The notes under the pieces are model-generated. The model made no database searches. It had not been told where the DNA came from and worked only from the letters and a program-made list of their open reading frames with translations. The position numbers were made by a program, and so were the translations under genes. A DNA stretch of 64,000 nt from Alteromonas abrolhosensis (GTDB taxonomy: Bacteria > Pseudomonadota > Gammaproteobacteria > Enterobacterales > Alteromonadaceae): contig NZ_MEJH01000012.1 in assembly GCF_001953635.1 (NCBI RefSeq), positions 60,413 through 124,412 on the forward strand, given 5' to 3'. Shown piece by piece: positions 34,705 through 43,664 of the stretch; position 1 is the first letter of the stretch, and each line of letters begins with the position of its first letter.

Positions 34705-34828
34705 ATAGAGCGCATGACCACTGATGGTATATGCGCAATCGAAAGAGCGTGAACATGCCGTCATTTATATCTCAAGTTGGGCAGTTTGTCGCAATCAACT
34801 TGATTAGTTTATGGCGACTGTATTACCG

Positions 34829-35003
34829 TGTCGCCCTCGGTTGGGGAGTAGCCTGTTTCCGTTTCAAATGGAAAAGTTTGTATCAACATAATTGGTCACA
34901 TTACCATGGTACAAACACCTATTGGTTGGCGAGACCATCGATAAGTCCACGCTTAAAGGTCAGGTGTGTGGATTTGTCGTGGACTCAATTAGCCTGACCG
35001 GAG
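34829..35003 (+). ncRNA. yybP-ykoY manganese riboswitch
   Basis: The conserved core GGGGAGTAGCC (34843-34853) and the distal GGCGAGACC (34928-34936) are present, with TCGCC (34831-34835) able to pair with GGCGA as stem P1. Downstream, GTCCACG/CGTGGAC forms one hairpin and GGTCAGG (34958-34964) pairs with CCTGACC (34993-34999), right at the CGGAG ribosome-binding site. Mn2+ binding is therefore expected to change access to the site of mntP. It explains the leader of about 170 bases without a gene. Confidence 0.85.
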
Positions 35004-35013
35004 TTCTAAAACT

Positions 35014-35571
35014 GTGAGTATCTTCGCTCTTATCTTGCTAGCCTTTGCTATGTCAACAGATGCGTTTGCCGCCGCGATAGGCAAAGGTGTCAAAATCAAC
35101 CGCCCTTGTTTAAGTTTTGCCCTTAAAATTGGCCTTTTGTTCGGACTAATAGAGGCAGCAACCCCATTTATAGGCTGGTTCATTGGTCGCGCAGCGTCTT
35201 CATACGTTGAAGCATGGGATCATTGGATTGCGCTAATCATTCTTTCTGGTTTAGGTGTTCATATGGTACTCGAGAGCCTGAAACCTGCCGAAGAAGAGAC
35301 AACGTCTCAAAAACAATCCTTTATTTTGTTGTGTATTACTGCGTTAGGCACAAGCATCGACGCAATGGCAGTGGGTGCAAGTCTCGCGCTAATTGACGTG
35401 AACATTGCTATTGCTGCGACGTTAATTGGGATAGCCACTTTTTCTATGGTAACTATTGGCATTATGTTGGGCAGTGTTATGGGAACACTGATAGGTAAGC
35501 GAGCAGAGACATTTGGTGGCATTATACTTGTTTCGGTTGGTACTTGGATCTTTGTGAGTCACACACTCTAG
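35014..35571 (+). CDS. mntP: MntP manganese efflux pump
   Basis: 185 residues from a GTG, with CGGAG 10 bases upstream. Six transmembrane helices in two related halves, each with the family Asp (LAFAMSTDAFAAAIGKG and TALGTSIDAMAVGASLA). MntP exports Mn2+ to prevent toxicity. The riboswitch in front and length match the family (about 188 residues). Confidence 0.95.
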   Translation: MSIFALILLAFAMSTDAFAAAIGKGVKINRPCLSFALKIGLLFGLIEAATPFIGWFIGRAASSYVEAWDHWIALIILSGLGVHMVLESLKPAEEETTSQKQSFILLCITALGTSIDAMAVGASLALIDVNIAIAATLIGIATFSMVTIGIMLGSVMGTLIGKRAETFGGIILVSVGTWIFVSHTL

Positions 35572-35608
35572 TCATAAAAGAGGAAGGACAGTCATTTATC
35601 TTCAAGTT

Positions 35609-36217
35609 GTGATTGTAGAAATTTCTTGTGCGGTATTTAATGCCGATAACGAGCTGGTTCGCACACTGTCATCTGCGCCTAGTGCGTTTGAGAAGTGCGC
35701 GAAGGGTAACGAAGACGTTCGCAGCCCTGTTAAATTCAAACACCCTGCAACAAAAGCGGGTTACAACGAATTTGAATGGGATCTTCGACGTGAGCCATTG
35801 AACTGCATCGAGAATGTAAAACTGTTTGGCGGCTGGAATGGCGCCCGTGATGTGCGAGCACAATTAGACGGTGTGTCTGAAGATAACGTAATGCTGGCAA
35901 GCGATGTGTCGGCTTCAATCGAGCGCATTGTTAGTGCAATCGATGACTGGGAAGCGTTGGTTATTCAGCCCAAACATCAAACTTTTGAAGATGACATTAA
36001 CTGGCCGAATATGCTCGACAGACAAGTACGCTTCTTAATGGACAACTTCGACAGAACAGGGGCGCCTGCACAAGCTGGTGCACTGAAAAGGTTGGAAGAC
36101 TTAGAGGCAAAGTGGCAGCAATATAAAGTGCAGCTAGAAACCTTATTTGGCGAAGAAGTGAAACCATTGAACGAAAAGCTCTCAAAGCAAGGCGTGTTTG
36201 ATTTAGAGAGTTTATAG
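35609..36217 (+). pseudogene. Probable 3' remnant of a sortilin-like/BNR-repeat glycosyl-hydrolase-family gene
   Basis: The frame is open back to the mntP stop and reads VEISCAVFNADNELVRTL, GYNEFEWDLRRE and a C-terminal helical stretch with ALKRLEDLEAKWQQYKVQLETLF...VKPLNEKL. These resemble, in order, the last domain and tail of the ~1000-residue BNR/VPS10-type proteins (Ig-like strand, WDLR motif, helical tail). The N-terminal propellers are missing, there is no signal peptide and only a GTG start with poor context. I read it as a 5'-deleted remnant, but a stand-alone 202-residue protein cannot be excluded. Confidence 0.5.
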
Positions 36218-36255
36218 GCTATACGTCTACAATTCTTAGCTTAAATTTGTAAATT

Positions 36256-36292
36256 AAAAAGGCCAGAAGATATTATCTTTCTGGCCTTTTTT
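36256..36292. terminator. Bidirectional terminator between convergent genes
   Basis: GGCCAGA / TCTGGCC stem bounded by AAAAA and TTTTTT, midway between the stop at 36217 (plus) and the stop at 36343 (minus). Confidence 0.9.
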
Positions 36293-36342
36293 GTATAAGC
36301 GCACTCGTATAATAGCGCGTGCAACGCGCTTTCAGCTGCGCA

Positions 36343-38466
36343 TTAGAACTGGTACTTAACGCTCACTGTATAGTTAGTCGGCGAGCCCGGCATGGTCCAA
36401 AGCTGATGGTATGAGTTCTCAAAATTATCTCTGTCGAACAGATTATTCACGTCAAATCTCATAGAAAGCGCATCGCTGATATTCACTGACCCTGCTAAGT
36501 TCACAAGGGTATAAGACGGCAAAATGAATGTTGGATCGGTGGTTTGCCCTAAGCGATCGCCCACGTAACGCATGGTCACACCAAAGAACGCTTCTTTTTC
36601 AAATACGCTGGTGAAATGGTTAAGCGAGATATACCCCGAATGCTTGGCAATATTGATTAATCGCGACCCTTTAGGAATAGGCACGCCCCAATCCAAGTTA
36701 TTGACTTCGTTAGCGGTTTTAGCATCTATGTATGCGTAGGCCATATCAAGGCGAATGTCTGAAGTAATGTCAGTTGTTAACTGAAATTCAACCCCTTGGC
36801 TTTCAACTTCACCGAGGGTAGCTGAAAAGCCAGTGTTAGGTTCAGCGGTTAGCATGTTGGTCTTTTCAGCATCAAAAATAGCGACGCTACCAGAAAACAT
36901 ATCAGCAATGTTTTCCCACTTAGCACCTACCTCAAAAGAGGTGGTCTCTTCTGGGTCAAACGCGTTGCGGTCAGAATCAAGCCCGGGGTTGGGTCTGAAA
37001 CCTTCTGCATAGCTAGTGTAAATGCTTACAGAATCATTAATTTCATAAACGAAGCCAAAGCGCGGCGTCACTTCCGTTTGGTCTTGTTCTTGCCCTTCAT
37101 TGCTTAACTTATTAAGAATGTCTTGCTCGAATTTGTCCACGCGAAAGCCAACTAAAAGCTTGGTTGCTTCGCTAAGTTCAACAACATCTTGTACGTAAAA
37201 ACCTAACCCTTTTTGCTTTTCAGCTGTGAGTGTAGTGGGCGTAACGTCAGGTCTGAAAATGGTGTAGTCTGGATTTTCAGGGTTGATGCTATAAGTGGTA
37301 TCACCAGCACCCCACGCAGTGCGCCAACGACGATAGTCTGTATCAATGTGGTAGTTGTAATAGTCCAAACCAAACAAGACATTATTTACGAAGCCTGCCA
37401 CGTCTACCACGCCACTTAATTCAAAGCGTAGTGATAAATCTTGCGCTTGATAGTCGCGGGTTCTACGTTGCCGAGAGAGGATAGATGGGTCGGTATACAA
37501 AAGCTGGCGGCCTTCTGACAGTTCAGTATCTGAAGACTGTCCTTCAAAAGATGAGTCTCTGTAGGCGAAGCCACTGAGTAAATGCCAGTTGTGACTCAAC
37601 TCGTGATTTAACACTAGCTGATGTCCGAAGGCTTTAACTTCATGTGCTCCGTCTCTGATGTCACCGTAAAAGTCTTCGGCTTCTACAGCGTCAAAGTCGT
37701 TATTTAATATGAACACACCGCGATCAAGCGGCTTTTCCTGATCCAATATTTCCATCTGATAGCTTAAGCTGGTGTGATCAGAAATGTTCCAAATGAATGA
37801 AGGGTTAAGATTCAAATTTTTGAAAAACACGTTATCGCGATAAGTATCAGAGTCTTCGTATGAACCGTTAACGCGATACGCCATGTCTGAATTAATGCCG
37901 TTCGTGTAATCGAACTCTACTTGTTTTTTATCAAAATTACCTACGGTACCTTGGATGTAGCCTTGCTCTTCAAACTGAGGTTTTTTGGTAATTATGTTTA
38001 TGGTACCGCCAGGCTCCCCTTGACCATATAAGGCAGAGCCTGGGCCCTTCATTACTTCTATGGTTTGAACGTTAACGGTGCTTCTATTGCCGCTATAGCC
38101 ACGCACGTTGAAGCCGTTTATTAAATAACCCGATGGATTATTTTCATCGCCAGAAAAGCCTCGGATCGCAAAGCTATCGAACATGCCGCCAGAGTTGTTT
38201 TGTCTAACAACGGTGGGCGCAAAATCTAACGCATCGATGAAGCGCGTTATCCCTTCATTCGCTAAGGTATCAGCAGTAATTCGGTCGACTGCTTGGGGTG
38301 TGTCTATTAGCGGTACATTACCACGGTATGGCTGAAAGTGTCTTTTCACCTCAATGTGTTCAAGTTCATCATGAGCACCTTGAAGGGGCGTTTCATTGCT
38401 TTGCGCCGCGGCGTTGACAGACAAGGCTATTAAGGAAAATACAAATGGTGTTGTAAGGTTTTGCAT
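36343..38466 (-). CDS. TonB-dependent siderophore receptor
   Basis: 707 residues with signal peptide (VFSLIALSVNAAAQ). Plug motifs DTPQAVDRITADTL, FDSFAIRGFSGDENNPSGYLINGFNVRGYSG and VEVMKGPGSALYGQGEPGGTINIITKKP are the ferric-siderophore-receptor pattern. The barrel ends VSVKYQF. Probable hydroxamate- or catecholate-type ferric siderophore uptake; the ligand is not determinable. The 38467-38886 gap is shared with the divergent receptor. Confidence 0.93.
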   Translation of the reverse strand: MQNLTTPFVFSLIALSVNAAAQSNETPLQGAHDELEHIEVKRHFQPYRGNVPLIDTPQAVDRITADTLANEGITRFIDALDFAPTVVRQNNSGGMFDSFAIRGFSGDENNPSGYLINGFNVRGYSGNRSTVNVQTIEVMKGPGSALYGQGEPGGTINIITKKPQFEEQGYIQGTVGNFDKKQVEFDYTNGINSDMAYRVNGSYEDSDTYRDNVFFKNLNLNPSFIWNISDHTSLSYQMEILDQEKPLDRGVFILNNDFDAVEAEDFYGDIRDGAHEVKAFGHQLVLNHELSHNWHLLSGFAYRDSSFEGQSSDTELSEGRQLLYTDPSILSRQRRTRDYQAQDLSLRFELSGVVDVAGFVNNVLFGLDYYNYHIDTDYRRWRTAWGAGDTTYSINPENPDYTIFRPDVTPTTLTAEKQKGLGFYVQDVVELSEATKLLVGFRVDKFEQDILNKLSNEGQEQDQTEVTPRFGFVYEINDSVSIYTSYAEGFRPNPGLDSDRNAFDPEETTSFEVGAKWENIADMFSGSVAIFDAEKTNMLTAEPNTGFSATLGEVESQGVEFQLTTDITSDIRLDMAYAYIDAKTANEVNNLDWGVPIPKGSRLINIAKHSGYISLNHFTSVFEKEAFFGVTMRYVGDRLGQTTDPTFILPSYTLVNLAGSVNISDALSMRFDVNNLFDRDNFENSYHQLWTMPGSPTNYTVSVKYQF

Positions 38467-38886
38467 AGGTAAGGGCTGAGTAGATTCAAAAAGACGGTTA
38501 AAGTAAATTAATGTTATGTTATCACATATCTATAGTCAAGAGTGATGAAATAAGAGGATTTCAAGGGGCATGACAAACGTTAAGAGAGGGCTTGAAATAT
38601 TGCTATGACAGAAGAGCCTAATGAAAAGTTGAGGCGTGTCAGTGCCAAAAAGTAGAAACCAGAATAAAGCTGGTTAGGATTTGTTCACTGGTCCAAACTC
38701 ACTTACAAGACGTTTTCCTAAACAAGCTAATGCTATACACTTCGCGCTTTTATTAAGGTGTGGGCTAATTCGCACAGCCACTAGCCCAATTAGCCTTGAA
38801 CACGCTTAACTTTAATTTCAGCAGCGCCAAGCGCTAAAATGAATCTTGTACTGGCTGCCCCAAAAAATTTTGAACTAGGACATTGA
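38467..38886. other. 420-base intergenic region between divergent TonB receptors
   Basis: AT-rich around 38500-38535 (GTTATGTTATCACATATC), a likely promoter zone for the siderophore receptor. I looked for a Fur box and saw no convincing 19-bp match. No gene, RNA or repeat was recognised in the rest. Confidence 0.5.
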
Positions 38887-40773
38887 ATGCGCCATAACAT
38901 CCTCTCTTTCTTCTTTTGTGCTTTACCTTTTGCTGTCACAGCCGCAGTAAACACTGACTCAGCAAACGCTGGTGGCAGTATGGCAAGTAATGAGAAAGGC
39001 GTAGAAAAAATTACGATTGAAGGCGCGGCAACCGCTAACGATAAGCCTGTTGGTACGTTTAATTCACCTATATCAAATTTAGAGTACGATCCGCGTGTTG
39101 ATTTGCAATCAAGAAACATGGCTGAAGCTCAAGCCGACGTCACTATTCGCGGCGGCATATTCGAAAACACGGGCTTTCGCATAGGAAGCGCTACGCTTAT
39201 CGACCCGCAAACGGGGCACTATTTCGCTGAAATTCCCATTGCGCCAGAAATGTTAACTAAGCCAAGTATTCTCACAGGTGTCGACAACGCGCTATACGGC
39301 GTAAATAGCACAGTTGGCACAGTGTCTTATGGCTGGCGTCCCATCCAAACAGCGGGCAGTGTGTCATTGGGTGTGGGTAACAACAGTTTCAATTTGCAGC
39401 GCGTACACGGCGCGGTGAAGCACGCTCTAGATAGTCAACCTGGTTGGTCTGTGGGGATTGAAGGGGAGTATTCTCGCTCTGAAAGTGATGGCACTATTGC
39501 TAATGGCGATCACAATTTTGAGCGCGCATCGGGGCGCCTTCAGCTGGCAAGTGACGACTCACAAACAGACGTGTTTTACGGCTATCAGCAAAAGTTCTTT
39601 GGCTGGCCTAACCTGTATACACCATTTAACGTGAACGAAACGGAAGATATTCAAACCCGTTTAGTCATGCTAAATCATAAACAGCGCTACGGCGAAGAGG
39701 GCATTGGAAATACCTTTGAGGTCTCTGCCTACTACAGAGAGAATGACGACCATTACGTATTTTCACGTGAAAACCCTGAAGCGTTTCAGGCATTTCACGA
39801 AACCCAAGTGAAGTCATTTGCGCTTTCTGGTACCCATAATGTATCGCAAGAATTCGGTATCAACTACGCTGCACAAATTACCGCAGACGACATTACATCA
39901 ACCACGCTAGAGAATAACTTCACCTCTCGCGACTACTACAAAATAAGCGTAGTGCCAGAATATAGAACGCAGTTGAACAGCAATGAATCGCTTACCGTTC
40001 GTTTAGGTGGCGCGTTTGACGATACGAATCGCGACGATGACAGGCTGTCTTTTGTGGGTGATATTAGCTGGCTTACCCAAACAGGTAATAATGCCTCGCG
40101 GACGCTATATCTTTCGTATGCAGAAGCAACGCAGGTTGCTGGCTATACGGCAGTAGGCGGTAGCACCACAAGCGGACTATTTAGAAGTAACAACCAGCTA
40201 CAGCGAGAAGTAAGCAAAAATCTTGAAGTAGGGGCATCATTCGATAAGTTGTCGTTTAAGGTCGATACCGCCGTATTCTATCGCTGGGATAACGAGCTGA
40301 CAGATTGGACATATAGCTTCGACGCTACTTCAGCACGCAGTGCAAACCCCGTTGATATCGAAACCCTGGGTGTTGAGGTGATTGCCATTAAACGATTTGA
40401 TAGCGCAGATGTAGTTGCCAGCTATACCTATTTAGATAAGTCTGAAGACTACCGAATTGACGAAGTAGACGCGAGCTTTTACGCGCTTAACTATCCGCCG
40501 CATCGAGCAACCCTAGGGGTAGTGTGGTTTGCAACTGATACGATTGAAATTCGCGTGGATAATGAATGGAGAAAACAAGAAACCAACGCCCTTAGAAAAG
40601 GCAGTGACTCTGCATTCTTTTCTCATGTCGCCCTCACGTATTCACCGGCGCAGATTGAAGGGTTAAATCTGGTGTTGGCAGTCGATAATTTGTGGGATGA
40701 ACGCTTTGAAGAAATCCCCGGGACACCGGGCCGTGGCGATCAATATTCTGCCACCGTGACCTATTTTTGGTAA
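38887..40773 (+). CDS. TonB-dependent receptor, unknown ligand
   Basis: 628 residues. Signal peptide (LSFFFCALPFAVTAA), putative TonB box (GVEKITIEGAA), plug QADVTIRGGIFENTGFRIGSATLIDPQTGHY and LTGVDNALYGVNSTVGTVSYG, barrel to a terminal Trp (ATVTYFW) rather than Phe. Shorter than most receptors and near BtuB in size (about 600), though I see no firm cobalamin evidence. It is followed 10 bases later by a DUF6314 gene. Confidence 0.85.
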   Translation: MRHNILSFFFCALPFAVTAAVNTDSANAGGSMASNEKGVEKITIEGAATANDKPVGTFNSPISNLEYDPRVDLQSRNMAEAQADVTIRGGIFENTGFRIGSATLIDPQTGHYFAEIPIAPEMLTKPSILTGVDNALYGVNSTVGTVSYGWRPIQTAGSVSLGVGNNSFNLQRVHGAVKHALDSQPGWSVGIEGEYSRSESDGTIANGDHNFERASGRLQLASDDSQTDVFYGYQQKFFGWPNLYTPFNVNETEDIQTRLVMLNHKQRYGEEGIGNTFEVSAYYRENDDHYVFSRENPEAFQAFHETQVKSFALSGTHNVSQEFGINYAAQITADDITSTTLENNFTSRDYYKISVVPEYRTQLNSNESLTVRLGGAFDDTNRDDDRLSFVGDISWLTQTGNNASRTLYLSYAEATQVAGYTAVGGSTTSGLFRSNNQLQREVSKNLEVGASFDKLSFKVDTAVFYRWDNELTDWTYSFDATSARSANPVDIETLGVEVIAIKRFDSADVVASYTYLDKSEDYRIDEVDASFYALNYPPHRATLGVVWFATDTIEIRVDNEWRKQETNALRKGSDSAFFSHVALTYSPAQIEGLNLVLAVDNLWDERFEEIPGTPGRGDQYSATVTYFW

Positions 40774-40783
40774 GGACGGCGCA

Positions 40784-41227
40784 ATGACAGTTAACTCTCC
40801 TCATACCTTGGACGATTTTGCTGGACGATGGACGCTAACGCGCAAAATCATCCAGCGAAATGGCGATGTATTCGCCTTTATGGGCGAGGCTGAATTTAGC
40901 TGGCTGGAAGGCAGTGAGCAAGAAGAAAGTCGCGCATTATCGTATTATGAAAATGGTGAGGTTACTGCGCCAAACGGCCACGTAATGCCTGCCGAGCGTC
41001 GCTATTTTTGGCAGCAGCTTCAAACGGGTTTATTTGAGGTGTTATTCGACGATAAGCGCTATTTTCACTCATTTAGCGCTACTAACCCAAACGCTGAGCA
41101 CTTATGTGGTGACGACAACTATGTGGTGCGTTATGACTTCAGCGCGTGGCCTGTATGGCGCTCAACATGGAAGGTCATTGGACCTCGCAAAGACTACACC
41201 ATGATAAGTGAGTATAGCCCTGCGTAG
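40784..41227 (+). CDS. DUF6314 family protein
   Basis: 147 residues, soluble. The pattern FAGRWTLTRKI, YYENGE, AERRYFWQQ, FDDKRYFHSF, EHLCGDDNYVVRYDF and WKVIGPRKDY matches the DUF6314 family, a small beta-barrel/lipocalin-like group. Function unknown. It follows the TonB receptor by 10 bases, so co-transcription is very likely and a shared ligand is possible. Confidence 0.85.
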   Translation: MTVNSPHTLDDFAGRWTLTRKIIQRNGDVFAFMGEAEFSWLEGSEQEESRALSYYENGEVTAPNGHVMPAERRYFWQQLQTGLFEVLFDDKRYFHSFSATNPNAEHLCGDDNYVVRYDFSAWPVWRSTWKVIGPRKDYTMISEYSPA

Positions 41228-41245
41228 TGTACGCTCTATTAAGGC

Positions 41246-42109
41246 TTAGGGGCGTTCCTGTTTTTTGGTGTGTTGATGAGACATCCAAAGCGCTAAAGCG
41301 ATGATGGCGCCGCCAAGAAACAACCGAGAAAAGTCAGTGTCTTTTTGCCAAAGCAGCAAATTAACCACAAGACCTGCTGGAATAAGCGCGTTATTCATAA
41401 TGGCTAAGGTACCACCAGACACTTTTAGTGCACCTTGATTCCAAAAATAATACCCAAGCCCTGACGCCACAACACCCAACCATAGCAACACGCCCCATTG
41501 TTCAGGGTTTTGTGGCAGTTGATTCGTGTTGCCGAATAGGAAAAACGCTGGCAGGGCAACGGCCAATGCACCTAAATAAAACCACGCGAATACATTGTGA
41601 TAGGGCATTTGGGTTTCAAACGTTGAAGTCAGCTTTTTATAACCTACTTGTCCCAAAGCAAAACAAAGGTTAGCACCTTGAACAATAGCAAAACCAAACC
41701 AGAAATTTTCACTAACACCATTGAAGCGAATTATTGCTGCACCTGCGGTGGCGATAAGTGCACACAATAAATAAAACGGGGTAAACCGCTTAAACAGGGC
41801 GTCATTTAAAATGGCTACATAAAGCGGCGTGAATATGGTGAAAAGTAGCACTTCTGGTACGGTTAAAAACAAAAACGCGTGGTAAAAGAAGATGTACATC
41901 AACCCTAACTGCACAGCGCCTAAGCTTGCCAGAATCGCTTTTTGTTTAGTGCTTAACAGTGACAGTTTAAGGAAGGGAAGGAATACAGCCGAAGCGAGAA
42001 TAATGCGAGTTAATACCGAAAAGTAGCTATCTACTGCGCCCGCCAAAAACTCACCAATAAGTGAAAAGGAAAAAGCCCATAGGACAGTAACTGCAACAAG
42101 GTAAAGCAC
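41246..42109 (-). CDS. EamA/DMT-family transporter
   Basis: 287 residues with about ten hydrophobic helices in two EamA repeats (VTVLWAFSFSLIGEFLAG... and NVFAWFYLGALAVALP...). Typical of drug/metabolite exporters. The C-terminal tail HQHTKKQER is basic and cytoplasmic. Substrate unknown. It converges on the DUF6314 gene with an 18-base gap. Confidence 0.88.
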   Translation of the reverse strand: MLYLVAVTVLWAFSFSLIGEFLAGAVDSYFSVLTRIILASAVFLPFLKLSLLSTKQKAILASLGAVQLGLMYIFFYHAFLFLTVPEVLLFTIFTPLYVAILNDALFKRFTPFYLLCALIATAGAAIIRFNGVSENFWFGFAIVQGANLCFALGQVGYKKLTSTFETQMPYHNVFAWFYLGALAVALPAFFLFGNTNQLPQNPEQWGVLLWLGVVASGLGYYFWNQGALKVSGGTLAIMNNALIPAGLVVNLLLWQKDTDFSRLFLGGAIIALALWMSHQHTKKQERP

Positions 42110-42201
42110 GCGATTCTCTTCTTCAAAATAATACGCGCGCTAAGGTATTTCAATGTGCCGTTTTAATCAACCAATGCTTGTTTAAACCTTAATTTATAAG
42201 G

Positions 42202-42393
42202 CTAGTGAACAGCGCTAGATACTACAGGTGCCGGCGTAGGTTTTGATTTTTTATCGTCTTTGAATTCACCAGCCTCTTCAACCAGTGCCGTCATGGCGTC
42301 AATAATATCTAGGAAACTCGACAGTTGTTCTGGCGTTAGGCCGTTAGATAAGTGCTCGATTTTATTGATAAGCTGTTTAGTAGGTAAGCGCAT
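42202..42393 (-). CDS. Small hypothetical protein (63 residues)
   Basis: Leu/Glu-rich helical stretch LINKIEHLSNGLTPEQLSSFLDIIDAMTALVEEAGEF followed by a Lys/Pro tail. No signal peptide or family recognised. Codon use is ordinary but the Shine-Dalgarno is weak, so it is only moderately supported. Intergenic 42394-42630 shows nothing recognisable. Confidence 0.45.
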   Translation of the reverse strand: MRLPTKQLINKIEHLSNGLTPEQLSSFLDIIDAMTALVEEAGEFKDDKKSKPTPAPVVSSAVH

Positions 42394-42630
42394 AGCGTCA
42401 AAATCTCGTTGTTTACGTGTTTAAATTTCGTTTCTTTTAAATGTCTTTCAAGTTGCTTGCCAAGATGCAAATTATTAAATCCAAAAGCCTTGTTAATAGA
42501 TGGCAATTTATGTCGCTGCGCAATGTTAGGTGACAGATGACTCCTCAACGGGTTCTTATTGCTTCGATGCGCGTCCAGTGTCATTGTAGAAATTCAGTTT
42601 TTTTACCCGTTATGAAAAAGGATGAAGGCA

Positions 42631-43047
42631 ATGACAGACACAAAAAGAAGACAATTTTTAGCAACCGCAGGAGCGCTAGCTTCACTATCTGCATTGCCGG
42701 CTTCTGCACAGGCAACCCCCCGTGCTAGCGCTGAGTTACCACCTATCCTTCACATGGTTTACTTCTGGCTTAAAGACCCAGCGTCGACAGAAGATAAGCA
42801 AAAGCTCATTGACGGCTTACAATCGTTGCGCGCCATTCCACAGGTTCACTCGCTCCACATAGGCATGCCTGCGAATACACTCAAGCGGGATGTTATCGAT
42901 AATTCCTTTGATGTCTCTGAGCTTATGTTTTTTGAAAGCGTTGAAGCACAAGATGAGTATCAGCTTCATCCTATCCATAAAAAATTCATAGAAGACTGCG
43001 CTCACTTATGGCGCGAGGTAGTGGTGCGCGATTCCATATCGGTTTAA
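42631..43047 (+). CDS. Dabb-domain (stress-responsive A/B barrel) protein with Tat-type leader
   Basis: 138 residues from the ATG at 42631 (AAGGA with 8-nt spacing). The leader TDTKRRQFLATAGALASLSALPASA has a twin-Arg-like KRRQFL. The body LPPILHMVYFWLKDPASTEDKQKLIDGLQSL and SELMFFESVEAQDEYQLHPIHKKFIEDC is a single Dabb barrel. It would be exported folded. Function in the family is undefined. Confidence 0.88.
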   Translation: MTDTKRRQFLATAGALASLSALPASAQATPRASAELPPILHMVYFWLKDPASTEDKQKLIDGLQSLRAIPQVHSLHIGMPANTLKRDVIDNSFDVSELMFFESVEAQDEYQLHPIHKKFIEDCAHLWREVVVRDSISV

Positions 43048-43204
43048 CTATCCGTAATTCCCAAAATAATATATCTGTCGATGTTTTACGGAGCCTTTAA
43101 GCTTGCTTAAAAAAGCCCTTAGTTTAGCGATTTAAAATGCGTGGTATGATGTCGGTAAAGACATGATAAACAACAATTTGAGCGCTTTAAAAAGGACCAA
43201 GAAA

Positions 43205-43537
43205 ATGCCACATATTCGCGCAAGAGGTATTGATCAAACTGTATTAGAGAAAGTCGCAGGGGATATTGTTGAGCAGTTTGCGAAGCTCACTGATACCCCC
43301 AACGATCACTTCACGGTAGAGCATATTGCGAGTCAGTTTGTTGCGGCTGGTGGAGCCTCATCAGGCTATCCTTTCATAGAAGTGTTGTGGTTTGATCGCG
43401 GGCAAGATACCAAAACCGCGGTGGCTACCCTTATCGATGAAGCGCTTCGTCCGTTCGTAGCAAAACATACGGACATTACCGTACTTTTTGAAGACCTAAA
43501 CGGCAAAGATTATTACGAGAATCGCGAGCACTTTTAG
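43205..43537 (+). CDS. DUF1904 / tautomerase-like small protein
   Basis: 110 residues from the ATG at 43205, preceded by AAGGA with 8-nt spacing; an upstream ATG at 43163 lacks one. MPHIRARGIDQTVL through FIEVLWFDRGQDTKTAVATLIDEAL and ITVLFEDLNGKDYYENREHF follows the DUF1904 layout with a tautomerase-like beta-alpha-beta fold and Met-Pro N-terminus. Catalytic role unproven. Confidence 0.82.
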   Translation: MPHIRARGIDQTVLEKVAGDIVEQFAKLTDTPNDHFTVEHIASQFVAAGGASSGYPFIEVLWFDRGQDTKTAVATLIDEALRPFVAKHTDITVLFEDLNGKDYYENREHF

Positions 43538-43664
43538 GGCGTGTGCTCAATACTTAACGTGTTGAGCAAAGTCCGCTGGTAGTACGTTGAACGAAATAAT
43601 ACGCTTTAATTTGTTCAAGTCTCATTATCAGCGTCGTCCGAGACAAATATTGACAGAGACAGAC

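Noticed and set aside
34731..34997. 88-residue plus-strand ORF upstream of mntP
   Set aside because: It runs through the conserved riboswitch core and expression-platform stems, and its product looks like no protein.
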